From assembly GCA_032718475.1 (NCBI GenBank), contig JAUCBJ010005410.1, positions 1 to 58,809 of the forward strand: 58,809 nt of DNA, read 5' to 3'. Both the position numbers and the translations under genes were made by a program. Positions 34,201 through 44,240 of the stretch are shown piece after piece (position 1 is the stretch's first letter; each line of letters starts with the position of its first letter). Source of the stretch: Nemertoderma westbladi (lineage: Eukaryota; Xenacoelomorpha; Nemertodermatida; Nemertodermatidae). Under the pieces are notes generated by a model. That model worked only from the letters and a program-made list of their open reading frames with translations, ran no database searches and was not told the origin of the DNA.

Positions 34201-34745
34201 GGCATGTACGCCGAACGCGTTCGGCGCACAATTTTTTCCATAATTTGGAGCAGGCGCAGAAAATTGAGAGCGCAGCGCCGCGCAGCGCGCAGGCGCAGAA
34301 AATTTAGAGCGCAGCGCCACAGGCGCAGAAAATTGATAGCACGGCTCAGACTTGCACTACAGCACTAAGTCAGTACCGGTAAGTAGACCTACCCGCTACC
34401 CCTGGCAGTCTGCTGACTACCGGTAACAGGGTAATGACAATACAGATAAGACTGTAAGAAATACTGAAATAATAAGCCTCCTACTTGCTACTTGGTGTGC
34501 TTTAGGCTGTTAGGCCAGTCTGCCAGTACAGCAGTAGGCAGGCAGGTACGTGGTAGGAGATTTCGCGCAGTATTTCTGCTGTGCGCGCCAATCTCGCGCA
34601 GAATTTCTGCTGCGCGCGCCAATCTCGCGCAGTTTTTTTTGCTGCGCATGCGGATTTTGCACTGTTTTCGACTGCGCAGGCGCACAATTTTTTCTGCGCC
34701 GCGTCGCATTCGGCGCACAAAAAAATCACTTAGCATACGGGTTTA
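34201..34745. promoter_or_regulatory. GC-rich clusters with NRF1-like motifs, possible promoter of the alternative-exon gene
   Basis: Two GC-rich blocks (34205-34345 and 34556-34725) in AT-rich surroundings. Repeated GGCGCAGAAAATT units occur in the left block and, inverted, in the right block, along with CTGCGCATGCGG and CTGCGCAGGCGCAC, which fit the NRF1 consensus (TGCGCANGCGCA type). The palindrome GCCGAACGCGTTCGGC opens the left block. A TTTATATAG word is at 34742. The first coding exon begins at 34907. The inverted arrangement could instead be the ends of a small transposon. Confidence 0.4.
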
Positions 34746-34906
34746 TATAGAGCTAATTTTATTTCATATGCCATAGGCCTATTCTAATATTGCTGATTGT
34801 TGATGTTGAATATTAATAGGCCTAATTTGAATCTGTGTTTATATATTCTTATTCTTAATAATCTTATTTAATCTGTGAATGCTTTTCGACAACGAACAAC
34901 TGAACA

Positions 34907-35147
34907 ATGCAATTAACGATAGACTCGGCAAGCGCTTTAGTTATAACCAAATCTGCCTTCCTCAATATCTGTCTGGAAAACGGGACATTTATTAAAACCT
35001 TCTTGGAGGACTATCTGGAAACGAACGCAAGTTTCTTGGACGAATACGTTGCTAGAAAATGTACTGCTGGGCAGATAACCAAGTGGTTACAGAATCTCTT
35101 GGGGACCGGGGAGATGGGCAGCGTCGCTAATAGTGTTCCCAATATAA
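34907..35147 (+). CDS. Alternative-terminal-exon gene, exon A (shared N-terminus, PDE5/11-like segment)
   Basis: 80 codons from the first ATG after an in-frame TGA at 34901-34903, ending at a consensus donor GTAAGT (35148) in phase 1. Residues 31-62 read TFLEDYLETNASFLDEYVAR then KCTAGQITKWLQ. The spacing of L, F, Y, R-K and W matches the short N-terminal helical segment before the GAF domains of PDE5 and PDE11 cyclic-nucleotide phosphodiesterases. No GAF or catalytic exon follows in this window, so the segment may be a stand-alone helical or dimerisation module. Exon B begins in the phase this donor requires. It could alternatively be an unrelated helical domain. A poly-C tract (about 35169-35189) lies just inside the intron. 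Confidence 0.6.
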
Positions 35148-35749
35148 GTAAGTTTCTCTCCCAGTATTCCCCCCCCCCCCCCCCCCCCCACCCGACTGCG
35201 GTTAGGGTAGGGTAGGTAGACTAGGCCTATGTTTATTGTAGAGGCTGATGCTGATATGCCTAGCGTATTTTCTAATTTTAAGTTTTGTTTACCGGTAGGC
35301 CTACTAATAAATTTTACCGTAATATTCACTTACTATAAAACTGTAAAAGGGCGATAATGTAAAACTTTTTATCCGATTATCCATTTAGTATCGAATTGAC
35401 AGTCGTTTATTTTATGCAAAATGCATAGACTATATGGGGAGATAACAATACAGTGGGCAGGGAGGGGCACATGCTTTCAATGGTTTAATCATCAAGAATT
35501 TATTTTTTTGGCTATCAACTTCAAATTTAATAATCTAGCACTTGATAAGATTGCAGTGCGATTTTTAATTTTAATATTCTTCATTTTCGAATAAATAAAC
35601 CGTTGTTTAATGTTTATACCGGTACATTACTGCATTATTTCTTCCCGGATCAGACAATAACACGTCCTTCACGTAAACGAAGACGAAAACGTAAACGAAG
35701 TAAGCAAGCTCAGCATATACAGCCATACGGGTAATGTTATTTCAACCGA

Positions 35750-35955
35750 TGCCTAGTTGCCCTCTAGCGGGAGACAAGAGAACTGCTGATAGTGCTCCCC
35801 ACAATTTATATTTCAGACTTTTGAGTTTTAACATAGACAAAATGTCTACCAACACTAAGTTTGTTATTCTAAGATTGACTTTAGATATTAGCCTTCAAAC
35901 ATTATGCGACAGACAGACAGACCGTCCGACAGAACAGACAGACAATGGCAGATAC
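35750..35955 (+). mobile_element. Single dispersed copy of the 147-bp family with (GACA)n tail, in intron A-B
   Basis: Starts TTGCCCTCTAGCGGGAGAC, passes through diverged monomer sequence, and ends in CGACAGACAGACAGACCG and AACAGACAGACAATGG. This is the core-plus-microsatellite order of the big elements at 1-14670, reduced to one core. The terminal hairpin is not preserved. Confidence 0.5.
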
Positions 35956-36169
35956 AGCGGTACCGGTACGTACCTGTATGCTAAGCACGCTTACTTGGTC
36001 GCATATCGAACACTTTTGCGTGTGGTCTAGTATAGTCGTATGTCTTCGGATGAATTTACTCCCCAACTCAGTAGAGGTGCTGCAGAGATATAATTACCGG
36101 TAATTATGTATTTATCTGATTAATTATAAATATTTCCGTTGATTATTAACACTTATTACTTTTCCTTAG

Positions 36170-36329
36170 ACATGCCCCCCTCCTCCCATTATCCCCCCAG
36201 CCACCATCCCCCACCAACGTACAACCAATCCAACCGACCAGCCACCGTATCCACCCCCTTTCGCTACCGACACAACCCGATCGGACTATCACGCCTCACT
36301 ACCTCCAGTCGTGGCTTCCCCAGATCGAG
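36170..36329 (+). CDS. Alternative-terminal-exon gene, exon B (Pro/Ser/His-rich)
   Basis: Bounded by TTTTCCTTAG (acceptor) and GAG before GTAATT (donor). All three frames are open, but the phase-1 end of exon A selects the frame NMPPSSHYPPSHHPPPTYN onward, about 53 residues rich in Pro, Ser, His and Arg. Length 160 nt converts phase 1 to phase 2, which is what exon C needs. Because no frame has a stop, the phase fit is the main support. Confidence 0.55.
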
Positions 36330-36930
36330 GTAATTTATTTAGTTGGACACTACTACGGCAAAATTCTGCCGTAATTTTATTACTTTTTTTCTGGCATAAT
36401 TTATGGACTTCCATAAATTAGTCATACTCTGATTGGTTTGTAGATGGTCTCATAGTCAGCTTATTTTCCAGTTGACCACCTATGCTGTACAGGTACATCA
36501 GATGATACTCAACAAACTGCAATACTGTACTACCTACCTGTACTTACTGCTACGGTCCTGTAACAAAAAGGTTTCAATTTTAACTATCAACCAATCAAAC
36601 TGATTTCGTAATGGCAGAATTCTGTCACATTAGACAGGTCTTTATTTTTTATACTGTCATAGATTTGGATTTGGTTTTACTTAATATAACTTTAGAATTA
36701 GATCATATTATAAAAAATGAAAATTTTTTTAAACATTATTTGAACTGTTAACCCCACCCCCCCCCCGTATCTCCCACCGCTCTACAAATTTAGTTGATAA
36801 TAAATTATGGAGCCCATCTTTCTAATCAACGAGCTACGGATTCGTTTAGTTTGTTAATTCGTACCTGTACCTATCCGATCTCGGTTGATCATTCTATTTT
36901 TACTCATTTATATAATATTTACTTCGACAG

Positions 36931-37550
36931 GTATTTCAACCGCAGGGTGGCTCCGACACCCAAACCATTCCCGGAACCCATTGTCTCCGCCCCTTTCCAC
37001 CCCCTCCGACCCGAGCTTCCGCCCACGCGGACGGACAGAACGATGTCCGACAATCTCTCACATTCGGTATTCATCCCAAACAACCCCCCTCCCCTCAACC
37101 CACAGACCCCGCTGTACCCCCAATCTACCACGCAGCTCCCACAGACCTCCAATTACAACCTGGTACCGGTGCCGATACAAATCAACACCTCGCAACCGCC
37201 GCTCGTCTCCACCGCCCAGACAGAAGTCATTCAACACTCCCCCCCAAAGTGTTCACCCCAGTCAGCAGTCACCGTAACTAATTCTATTCCTAAAACCCAA
37301 CCCACTATAGACTCAGTCGCAGTTAAAACTGAAACTAACGATATGGACTTTAGTTTATCCTGTATGAACAACGACAGTCACACTGGCCAATCAGATTCAC
37401 TGTCTGCGTTAGAGTTTGTTGCCATGGCTGCGTCTAGTTCCCAGCTGTTCGGGTCCGACCCCCCAGGGGCGGAGGACGCAGCGTACGACGGCACCCCCAA
37501 TGTGTGCAATCCTATGATAACGTCTGTGCCGTCCGGGCCAGGTGAACCAG
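36931..37550 (+). CDS. Alternative-terminal-exon gene, exon C (low-complexity Pro/Ser/Thr linker)
   Basis: Acceptor TACTTCGACAG ends at 36930 (a second AG, CAACCGCAG, ends at 36945 in the same phase). Donor CAG then GTGAGT at 37551. About 206 residues, opening RYFNRRVAPTPKPFPEP, rich in Pro, Ser, Thr and Gln, ending in an acidic part (SLSALEFVAMAASSSQLF). It contains VKTE (codons 37322-37333), a canonical sumoylation consensus. This looks like the disordered linker between an N-terminal module and a C-terminal DNA-binding module. Ends in phase 1. The open frame continues upstream of 36931 to an ATG at 36794, but that part is intron-like AT-rich sequence. Confidence 0.7.
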
Positions 37551-37559
37551 GTGAGTAAG

Positions 37560-38890
37560 GGATGTGTGGCGTAGTTTGAGGTGTAGTCTGTTTGTGGCGT
37601 AGTCTGTTTGTGGCGTAGTCTGTTTGTGGCGTAGTCTGTGTGTGGCGTAGTCTGTTTGTGGCGTAGTCCGTTTGTGGCGTAGTCTGTTTGTGGCGTAGGC
37701 CTGGTCTGTGTGTGGTGTAGTCTGTTTGTGGCGTAGTCTGTTTGTGGCGTAGTCTGTTTGTTGCGTAGTCTGTTTGTGGCGTAGTCTGTGTGTGGCGTAG
37801 TCTGTTTGTGGCGTAGTCCGTTTGTGGCGTAGTCTGTTTGTGGCGTAGGCCTGGTCTGTGTGTGGTGTAGTCTGTTTGTGGCGTAGTCTGTTTGTGGCGT
37901 AGTCTGTTTGTTGCGTAGTCTGTTTGTGGCGTAGTCTGTGTGTAGCGTAGAATGTTTGTAGCGTAGGCCTAGTCTGTGTGTGGCGTAGTCTGTTTGTGGC
38001 GTAGTCTGTTTGTGGCGTAGTCTGTTTGTGGCATAATCTGTTTGTGGCGTATGCCTAGTCTGTGTGTGGCGTAGGCCTAGTCTGTGTGTGGCGTAGGCCT
38101 AGTCTGTGCGTGGCGTAGGCCTAGTCTGTGTGTGGCGTAGGCCTAGTCTGTGTGTGGCGTAGTCTGTTTGTGGCGTAGTCTGTTTGTGGCGTAGTCTGTG
38201 TGTATCGTAGTCTTTTGTGGCGTAGTGTGTGTGGCGTAGTCTGTTTGTGGCGTAGTCTGTTTGTGGCGTAGTCTGTGTGTAGCGTAGGCCTAGTCTGTGT
38301 GTGGAGTAGGCCTAGTCTGTGTGTGGCGTAGGCCTTGTCTGTGTGTGGCGTAGTCTGTTTGTGGCGTAGTATGTGTGTGTCGTAGTCTTTTGTGGCGTAG
38401 TGTGTTTGGCGTAGTCTGTTTTTGGCGTCGTCTGTTTGTGGCGTAGTCTGTTTGTGGCGTAGTCTGTGTGTGGCGTAGTCTGTGTGTGGCGTAGTCGGTT
38501 GTGGCGTAGTCTGTGTGTGGTGTGGTCTGTTTGTGGTGTAGTCTGTTTATGGCGTAGGCGTAGTCTGTGTGTGGAGTAGTCTGTTTGTTGCGTAGTCTGT
38601 TTGTGGCGTAGTCTGTTTGTGGCGTAGGCCTAGTCTGTGTGTGGCGTAGGCCTAGTCTGTGTGTGGCGTAGGCCTTGTCTGTGTGTGGCGTAATCTGTTT
38701 GTGGCGTAGTATGTGTGTGTCGTAGTCTTTTGTGGCGTAGTGTGTTTGGCGTAGTCTGTTGTTGGCGTCGTCTGTTTGTGGCGTAGTCTGTGTGTGGCGT
38801 AGTCTGTGTGTGGCGTAGTCGGTTGTGGCGTAGTCTGTGTGTGGTGTGGTCTGTTTGTGGCGTAGTCTGTTTATGGCGTAGGCCTAGTCT
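37560..38890. repeat. 16-bp minisatellite GTAGTCTGTTTGTGGC in the C-E intron (left part)
   Basis: More than 70 units of a 16-bp repeat with variants (GTGTGTGG, GTAGGCCTAGTC insert). Larger blocks recur: 37560-37740 is nearly repeated at 37740-37930, and 38330-38560 at 38640-38860. It starts ten bases after the exon C donor. Short open frames here on either strand are by-products of the repeat. Confidence 0.95.
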
Positions 38891-39540
38891 ACTAGTACTA
38901 GGATCGGCATGCTGCATTGCAGCTGCATTTTTAAGAATGCTGTGCCGGCTTGTCAACATAATTGCACCGCCACAACTCCCTATCACCCATGACATTTGCT
39001 AGATCATCCACATCTTTAAGGCCAGTGTCCTTTAAGATGCGTCTCAAGAAAGTCATGGGCTGTCCACCATGCTTATTCACTCCATGAGGCTGCCAAAGTA
39101 CAAGATTATGCACTGGCTGGTCCTCACGGCGAAAGCAATGTCCTGCAAAGCGGAGGCGATTTTGTTCTAGTGTCAAGCTTGGGGGAACCAATGAGACACC
39201 TCCAATGTTATATAGTGTCTGGTTGGAGATGTGTGCATTGTACTTGACACAATGAACCTGGCGTAGCATTCTTGTGAATGTGCCATCCAGAGATTTGGTG
39301 TCCTCAGCAGTTAGAGCCCAGCATGGACTCCCGTAGAGGAGTACTGGAACTACTGCTGCTCTAAATAAGCGGACTTTAAGTTTCCGATTAATTCTCGGTG
39401 ACTTCCAAATCCTGGAAAGCCTATTCAAGGCTGCCCATGCCTTTCCCTTACGTATTCGAAGGTCCTCACCTGACTTCCGGATCCATGATCCCAGGTAACA
39501 GAAGTCGTCCACATGCTCAAGCATACCATCCTTTGAGCTT
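38891..39540 (-). mobile_element. 5'-truncated non-LTR retrotransposon, RTE-like reverse transcriptase C-terminus
   Basis: Minus-strand frame of 197 codons (38931-39524) without interruption. Motifs VDDFCYLGSWI, PVLLYGSPCWAL, FTRMLRQV and LRFAGHCFRRED are those of the thumb and C-terminal part of reverse transcriptases of the RTE-like clade. The catalytic domain and endonuclease are absent, as expected for 5' truncation. It interrupts the 16-bp minisatellite; TAGGCCTAGTC is found at both edges, but that word also belongs to the minisatellite, so it is not proof of a target-site duplication. Confidence 0.8.
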
Positions 39541-40045
39541 AGGCCTAGTCAGTATGTGGCGTAGTCTGTTTGTGACGTAGTCTGTTTGTGGCGTAGTCTG
39601 TGTGTGGCGTGGTCTGTTTGTGGCGTAGTCTGTGTGTGGCGTAGTCGGTTGTGGCGTAGTCTGTGTGTGGTGTGGTCTGTTTGTGGTGTAGTCTGTTTGT
39701 GGCGTAGGCCTAGTCTGTTTGTGGCCTAATCTGTTTGTGGCCTAGTCTGTTTGTGGCGTAGTCTGTGTGTGGCGCGGTCTGTTTGTGGCGTAGTCTGTGT
39801 TTGGCCTAATCTGTTTGTGGCGTAGTCTGTTTGTGGCCTAGTCTGTTTGTGGCCTAATCTGTTTGTGGCGTAGTCTGTTTGTGGCCTAGTCTGTTTGTGG
39901 CGTAGTCTGTGTGTGGCGCGGTCTGTTTGTGGCGTAGTCTGTGTTTGGCGTAGTCTATTTGTGGCGTAGGCCTAGTCTGTTTGTGGCCTAGTCTGTTTGT
40001 GGCGTAATCTGTTTGTGGCGTAGTCTGTTTGTGACGTGTTTTGCG
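39541..40045. repeat. 16-bp minisatellite (right part)
   Basis: Continuation of the GTAGTCTGTTTGTGGC array after the retrotransposon insert. Variants GGCCTAGTCTG and GGCCTAATCTG dominate this side and are rare on the left. Confidence 0.93.
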
Positions 40046-40719
40046 TTGTATAGTCGGGTGTTTCCTTCTGTCTGACGTTGATTCCACATATCTGATGTAT
40101 CTCCTGGTATCTTTGGTTGCAAAAATATTGCTATTCCAAAAATCTTTAGCTTTTTTTACTTAATCTTGTTCTAATCCTATTTTATTGCCGGCATGTCCGA
40201 GTTTAATAAATATCGCCTTTCATAGCAGGTTAAACTCAAAATTTTGAAATCCAATTATAGAAATGTTGGCCTACTACATTACCGGTACTAATAAATAGAG
40301 AGCTATTAGTATTACCTTTTACCTATTACCTTTTTATAATCATGTTTGTTTGAGCCTAGTTCAGTTTCATAATTTAATATGCGTAGCAAATGGTGTAATA
40401 ACATTTTAAGTTCTGCGCTAGGTCTGTAATATATGACCTTCATTTAGTGTAGATAAGATAATATTGAATATAAGTCATTGATTGCTATTTTAATGTAGGC
40501 TTCAAACGTTCAACCAAAGAGCTAATAATACAATAAAAAAATATTATAATTTGGTGAATATTTTACTGGCACTGGCTTACCTCCTGATGAAATGTGTCCG
40601 TCCACCACCGCATTGGGCGCACCTGTCAATCACTACGTCATCACCTACCCAAATTAATTAAATTTACTTTATTAGCTTTTTGGCTTGTTTTTTATTGGCT
40701 CTTTGGTTGTCTGTTTCAG
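40046..40719. other. Intron sequence, no gene seen
   Basis: AT-rich with a few ACCGGTA words. It ends in the polypyrimidine tract and CTGTTTCAG acceptor of exon D. Confidence 0.4.
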
Positions 40720-40916
40720 GATCCTATTTGGTCCGTCGTCGGTCGGTTTCTATAACAACGCCGGACGGCAGCAGGTTTCCTTGTCCGAGACAGCTGTGTT
40801 TCGGACAACTTAAATTTACGACCCGGAAAAATGTAGATGGGATTCACTACGAAACATTGCGCTGCCATAGATGTGGCACATATAGGTGGGTTCTGGATTT
40901 ATTTTTCGTATTCTAG
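40720..40916 (+). CDS. Alternative-terminal-exon gene, exon D (Cys4 zinc-ribbon-like; internal alternative to E or fifth terminal exon)
   Basis: Acceptor GTCTGTTTCAG ends at 40719. The phase needed from exon C gives GSYLVRRRSVSITTPDGSRF, then CPRQLC (C-x4-C), an intervening KFTTRKNVDG and LRCHRCGTYR (C-x2-C). The four Cys suggest a zinc ribbon or FLYWCH-like fold, though no family is certain. Two endings are possible. A donor ATAG then GTGGGT at 40886 would give an exon of 166 nt ending in phase 2, identical to exon E's phases, so D could replace E before F, G, H or I. Otherwise the frame runs to TAG at 40914-40916, making a fifth terminal exon. It cannot splice to E in frame. Confidence 0.5.
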
Positions 40917-41509
40917 AACGGGTATGTTTGTCAATGTGTTTGAAGTAGGCCTATTTGTGGTAGCGCAGTTCTAGAGTGGTGCCGCAGTGTTCTAGAACGG
41001 AAGTGTTTTGTCTGCCGTACGATTTGATTTGGTTTTTGTTGTGTTATATTATTTGTGTTCAGTATTTTACAACTTTTGAAGGATTTAGGATTAATTAACG
41101 TTTCACTTTTTCTTAGTGGATACCGGTACACATTGTATAACAGTTGTTTACCCTTTGGGGGGATTCCGCTTGTCCGCCGTCAGTATTAATTTTGTAGCCG
41201 TAAAATTTTACGAAATTTCGGATGGATTTTGTGGAAACTGTCACGTAAAACATTGTTAAACACTGAATGAAGTTCACACTCTCTTTGGCAATTTAAGTAA
41301 CTTCGATTCGATGGTGAGGGTGAGGCTTCAACATTTTATAATGTTGATTATTTTCAAAATGATAACAAAATAGGAAACTATTTTCCTGTCCTCATCCTTC
41401 TCATTTCAATCGATTGTCCCAAAAAAAATAATCAGCGATAAATCCGCATAACGAATTAATTGAAATAAAAAAGAAATCATAACTGTTATGATGTTGTAAT
41501 TGTTGTAAA

Positions 41510-41670
41510 AATACCTGCCAAATGGATTATGGAGATAGTTTTCACTTTCAGACATTTAGCCCTCTAGCAGCAGACTGGGGACCTCCAGAGTGCAGACGGC
41601 TCTCTGCAGGCTGCAGTAGTAGATACCTCACAAATGTCAGCTCAAGAGGATAATGAACAAATGGGCTGAC
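41510..41670 (+). repeat. Solo copy of the 147-bp monomer in the C-E intron
   Basis: GTTTTCACTTTCAGACATTT, GCCCTCTAGCAGCAGACTGG, then GTAGTAGATACCTC and GTCAGCTCA occur in the same order as in an L/R monomer. It is a single diverged unit. Its core has AGCAG in place of AGCGG. Confidence 0.75.
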
Positions 41671-41835
41671 CAATATTGGAACTCATTATGTCCGCTGATT
41701 TTGTATTTTTTTGTACGTTTTCTGTCCGTTGATATTTTAGGTTCCATGCTACCGGCATCTCTACTGCTGTTCTCTTAGGCATCAGTATCAGTACCGGTAT
41801 CAGTATAGAGCAGTTTATTAAAACCGATAAAATCG
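41671..41835. other. Intron sequence, nothing recognised
   Basis: Short unique stretch between the solo monomer and the MITE. Contains GTACCGGTATCAGTATAG words only. Confidence 0.3.
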
Positions 41836-42056
41836 CCCATGTGAAGAATACCAGGATTTCACTTTTCGGTCGACTTTTTATTGGAATTTTATATATGAAG
41901 ATTTTTTATTTTTTTTAATTTATCTTTATTAAGTGTTTTATAGCGCTTATTTCTGTATTATAACCTGTACATATACTAATTCGTTTATTGTTTTGGTTAG
42001 ATTCGGCCCTTCTGTAACCTGTGGTTTTGGTGAAAACCTGGTATTCTTCACATGGG
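41836..42056. mobile_element. MITE, family 1, 221 bp with 27-bp terminal inverted repeats
   Basis: Left end CCCATGTGAAGAATACCAGG continuing ATTTCAC; right end is the inverse with one mismatch (26 of 27). The interior is AT-rich, non-coding and includes TTATTGTTTTGGTTAGATTC. A second copy is at 44636-44845 and a decayed one at 49137-49256. Confidence 0.8.
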
Positions 42057-42360
42057 GGTAACTGCAAAGTGAAATATAACGGCAGAAAGTCTGATATTCT
42101 TCACATGGGCCGTATATTGTACTGGGGGGTAACTGCAAAGTGAAATATAACGGCAGAAAGTCTGGTATTCTTCACATGGGCCGTATATTGTACTGGGGGG
42201 TAACTGCAAAGTGAAATATAACGGCATAAAGTCTGGTATTCTTCGCCCATGTAAAGAATACCAGGATTTCACTTTTCGGTCGATTTTTTATTGGTCGATA
42301 TTTTTTATTAAATTTATCTTTATTACTGTAAGTGTTTTATGCGCATGCGCGATATCCGTT
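42057..42360. repeat. Tandem MITE-end fragments and truncated MITE copy
   Basis: About 2.5 units of some 78 bp (GTAACTGCAAAGTGAAATAT, then AACGGCAGAAAGTCTGGTAT, then TCTTCACATGGG), followed at about 42246 by a new left end of family 1 (CCCATGTAAAGAATACCAGG) that breaks off after about 100 bp. The right ends all carry the same inverted-repeat terminus. Confidence 0.7.
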
Positions 42361-43811
42361 ATTTTTTGAGGGGGATGATCTATTGATCAGTCGGTCGGAC
42401 GGTTAGTAAGAAGGTGACGGGTGTAACTGTGTAAACAAGCCGCCGCGGTAACATATTCTCCTTTCCCTCAATTGGTAGGTGTTTTTTTAGTGTTTTTTTT
42501 GTGTTTTTTTAGTGTTTTTTAACGAAATTGCACCCTCCGTATAGCGGCCATTCTTCACATTAGTCGTACCGGTATTTTTATTTTCTATAAAGCTTCACTG
42601 ATAAAACAAAACTGCGGTTTTGAAAATAAATTAACGGTGTTTGCAATTTTAACCGCCAGTTGTTGGGAATTAAAACTAGAGTTTTTTTTAAAAACCATAT
42701 AGTTTCATTATCGCCATCTTGCACCAGGATCCGTTGCACAAGGATTCGAAATATGTAACAATGTTTGAATTTAATTGAGAAACATCTATAATATATACCT
42801 TTCTTTCTAGACCCTCATTTAGGGCCCTTCAAATATTATACAATTGATTGGTTGTATATATAAACTAAAAATTCACTGTATAATGTGGCGGCTTTTATAG
42901 CAATTTAATTAAGATGTTATTGTAAGCCAGCAGTATATCAGTGAAATTTACGTAAAACTATAATAATGATGCTAAATTTTATACTAAGGCTAGATTAGTT
43001 ATAATAATTAGACTTTTCGTAAGTTTGTAGATCTCGTAAAAAAGTGATCTGGGCAAGTCTTACTGTTAAATATATCTGCACCATTTCCAATTTTATACAT
43101 AATGATAATATATATATATATTTTATATCACACGTTGCCCATTTTGCACAAATTTGGACTTGGTCTGGTCAAGTTATAAATGATTTAAAAATAAATAAAT
43201 TATATACTATGAAATTACACGGCATAGGGACTGTAATGCAGTTGGGCCTTCTTGAATTTTCAGCAGCCACAGTGCTGTAGTACCCGTACTAATTCGGTAC
43301 CTTACAGTGTCTAGTAGTTTAGCTCTTCTAATGGAAGTAATTAGTAATGTGACTGGCATTATTATCCCTGTAAAATTATAATTTATTCGTTCAGTGATAG
43401 GTGAACCTGTCAAACACGTAACACATGAGACAACCCAAAAGTCTCCACACTCTCTTGGCAGTTACCTATAAGGCAGGGAGGGCGCCACACTAACTCCCAA
43501 GTTTTAACACTCCATAACGACCCAACTCTTTATGCACTCGCCCAGCAGAACCCATGTTCCTATTGTATCGCTGGGTTTTACTGTACACTTGAGTGTCTGG
43601 CATATAAAAATGTGTTGGCAAGGTGTGTTTTCCGAGGTGTTTTTTTCGAGGTGTCTAGAGGTTAAGACCCCTAGATCCCTTCCTATAAATTGTCTATAAA
43701 GGGACACAACAGTGCGAAATTTTGAATAGAGTTGGTTCGTAGATAGTATGTAGGCCTAAATATCTCATCCAGAACCTTTTTGAGTAATTTGAGTAATTTT
43801 CTCAATTTTAG
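42361..43811. other. Intron before exon E, no gene seen
   Basis: AT-rich sequence with a TTTTTTAGTG repeat near 42480-42520 and a TATATA run near 43110. Short open frames on either strand show no recognisable domain. It ends in the TTTTCTCAATTTTAG acceptor of exon E. Confidence 0.4.
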
Positions 43812-43959
43812 ATCAACAAAGACCGTCGGGGAGTGGAGGTTTGCCTCGGAATGATGACGCCTCTAGCGGCTCCGGGTTGAATCAATCATTCGATTCATTC
43901 GGTGTACCCGGTAGTTCCGCTGGTGACTTTAACCTCGCGTCCGACGGAGACACTCAGGG
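43812..43959 (+). CDS. Alternative-terminal-exon gene, exon E (Ser/Gly-rich internal exon)
   Basis: Acceptor CTCAATTTTAG ends at 43811 and donor GGG then GTGAGT begins at 43960. Only one frame is open (the other two have stops), and it is exactly the one required by exon C's phase-1 end: DQQRPSGSGGLPRNDDASSG, then LNQSFDSFGVPGSSAGDF. It converts phase 1 to phase 2, the phase at which exons F, G, H and I all begin. The sequence looks disordered, continuing the linker. Confidence 0.7.
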
Positions 43960-44064
43960 GTGAGTCTATATACCGGTCCGTAGGGCAGCACTCTTGGAGT
44001 TCACTTGGCCAAAACCGAAAGCTGCAATCCCCTATGACATAATTCTTACGCATTTGTACTAGTT

Positions 44065-44240
44065 TTTAAAGCACCGTTCACACAGTATCGAAGCTAGCTA
44101 GCTTCAATATGTCAGCGTGAAGCAAGCATCACTTCGTTACCATTATTCATTCACGCTTCCTTCTTATGCCAGCTGGAAGCTAACTTAACACCGTTCGGAC
44201 TGCTTTCCAAAGCTAGCTTGAAATACTGATACCCCGCTCA
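44065..44240. mobile_element. Short inverted-repeat element, unclassified
   Basis: Ends carry CAGTATCGAAGCTAGCT and, inverted, CAGTATTTCAAGCTAGCT. It begins near CACCGTTCACAC, with the same word (CACCGTTCGGAC) again inside. It is non-coding. The boundary is approximate. Confidence 0.4.

Noticed and set aside
36794-36930. Using the ATG at 36794 as the start of the exon C protein
   Set aside because: The region is AT-rich and intron-like and ends in a good acceptor. Exon B joins exon C in phase, making an internal exon more likely.
43850-43880. CTCF-like core in exon E (GCCTCTAGCGGC)
   Set aside because: It resembles the 147-bp monomer core but lacks one G of the consensus, and the flanks do not match the repeat. 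Probably coincidence.
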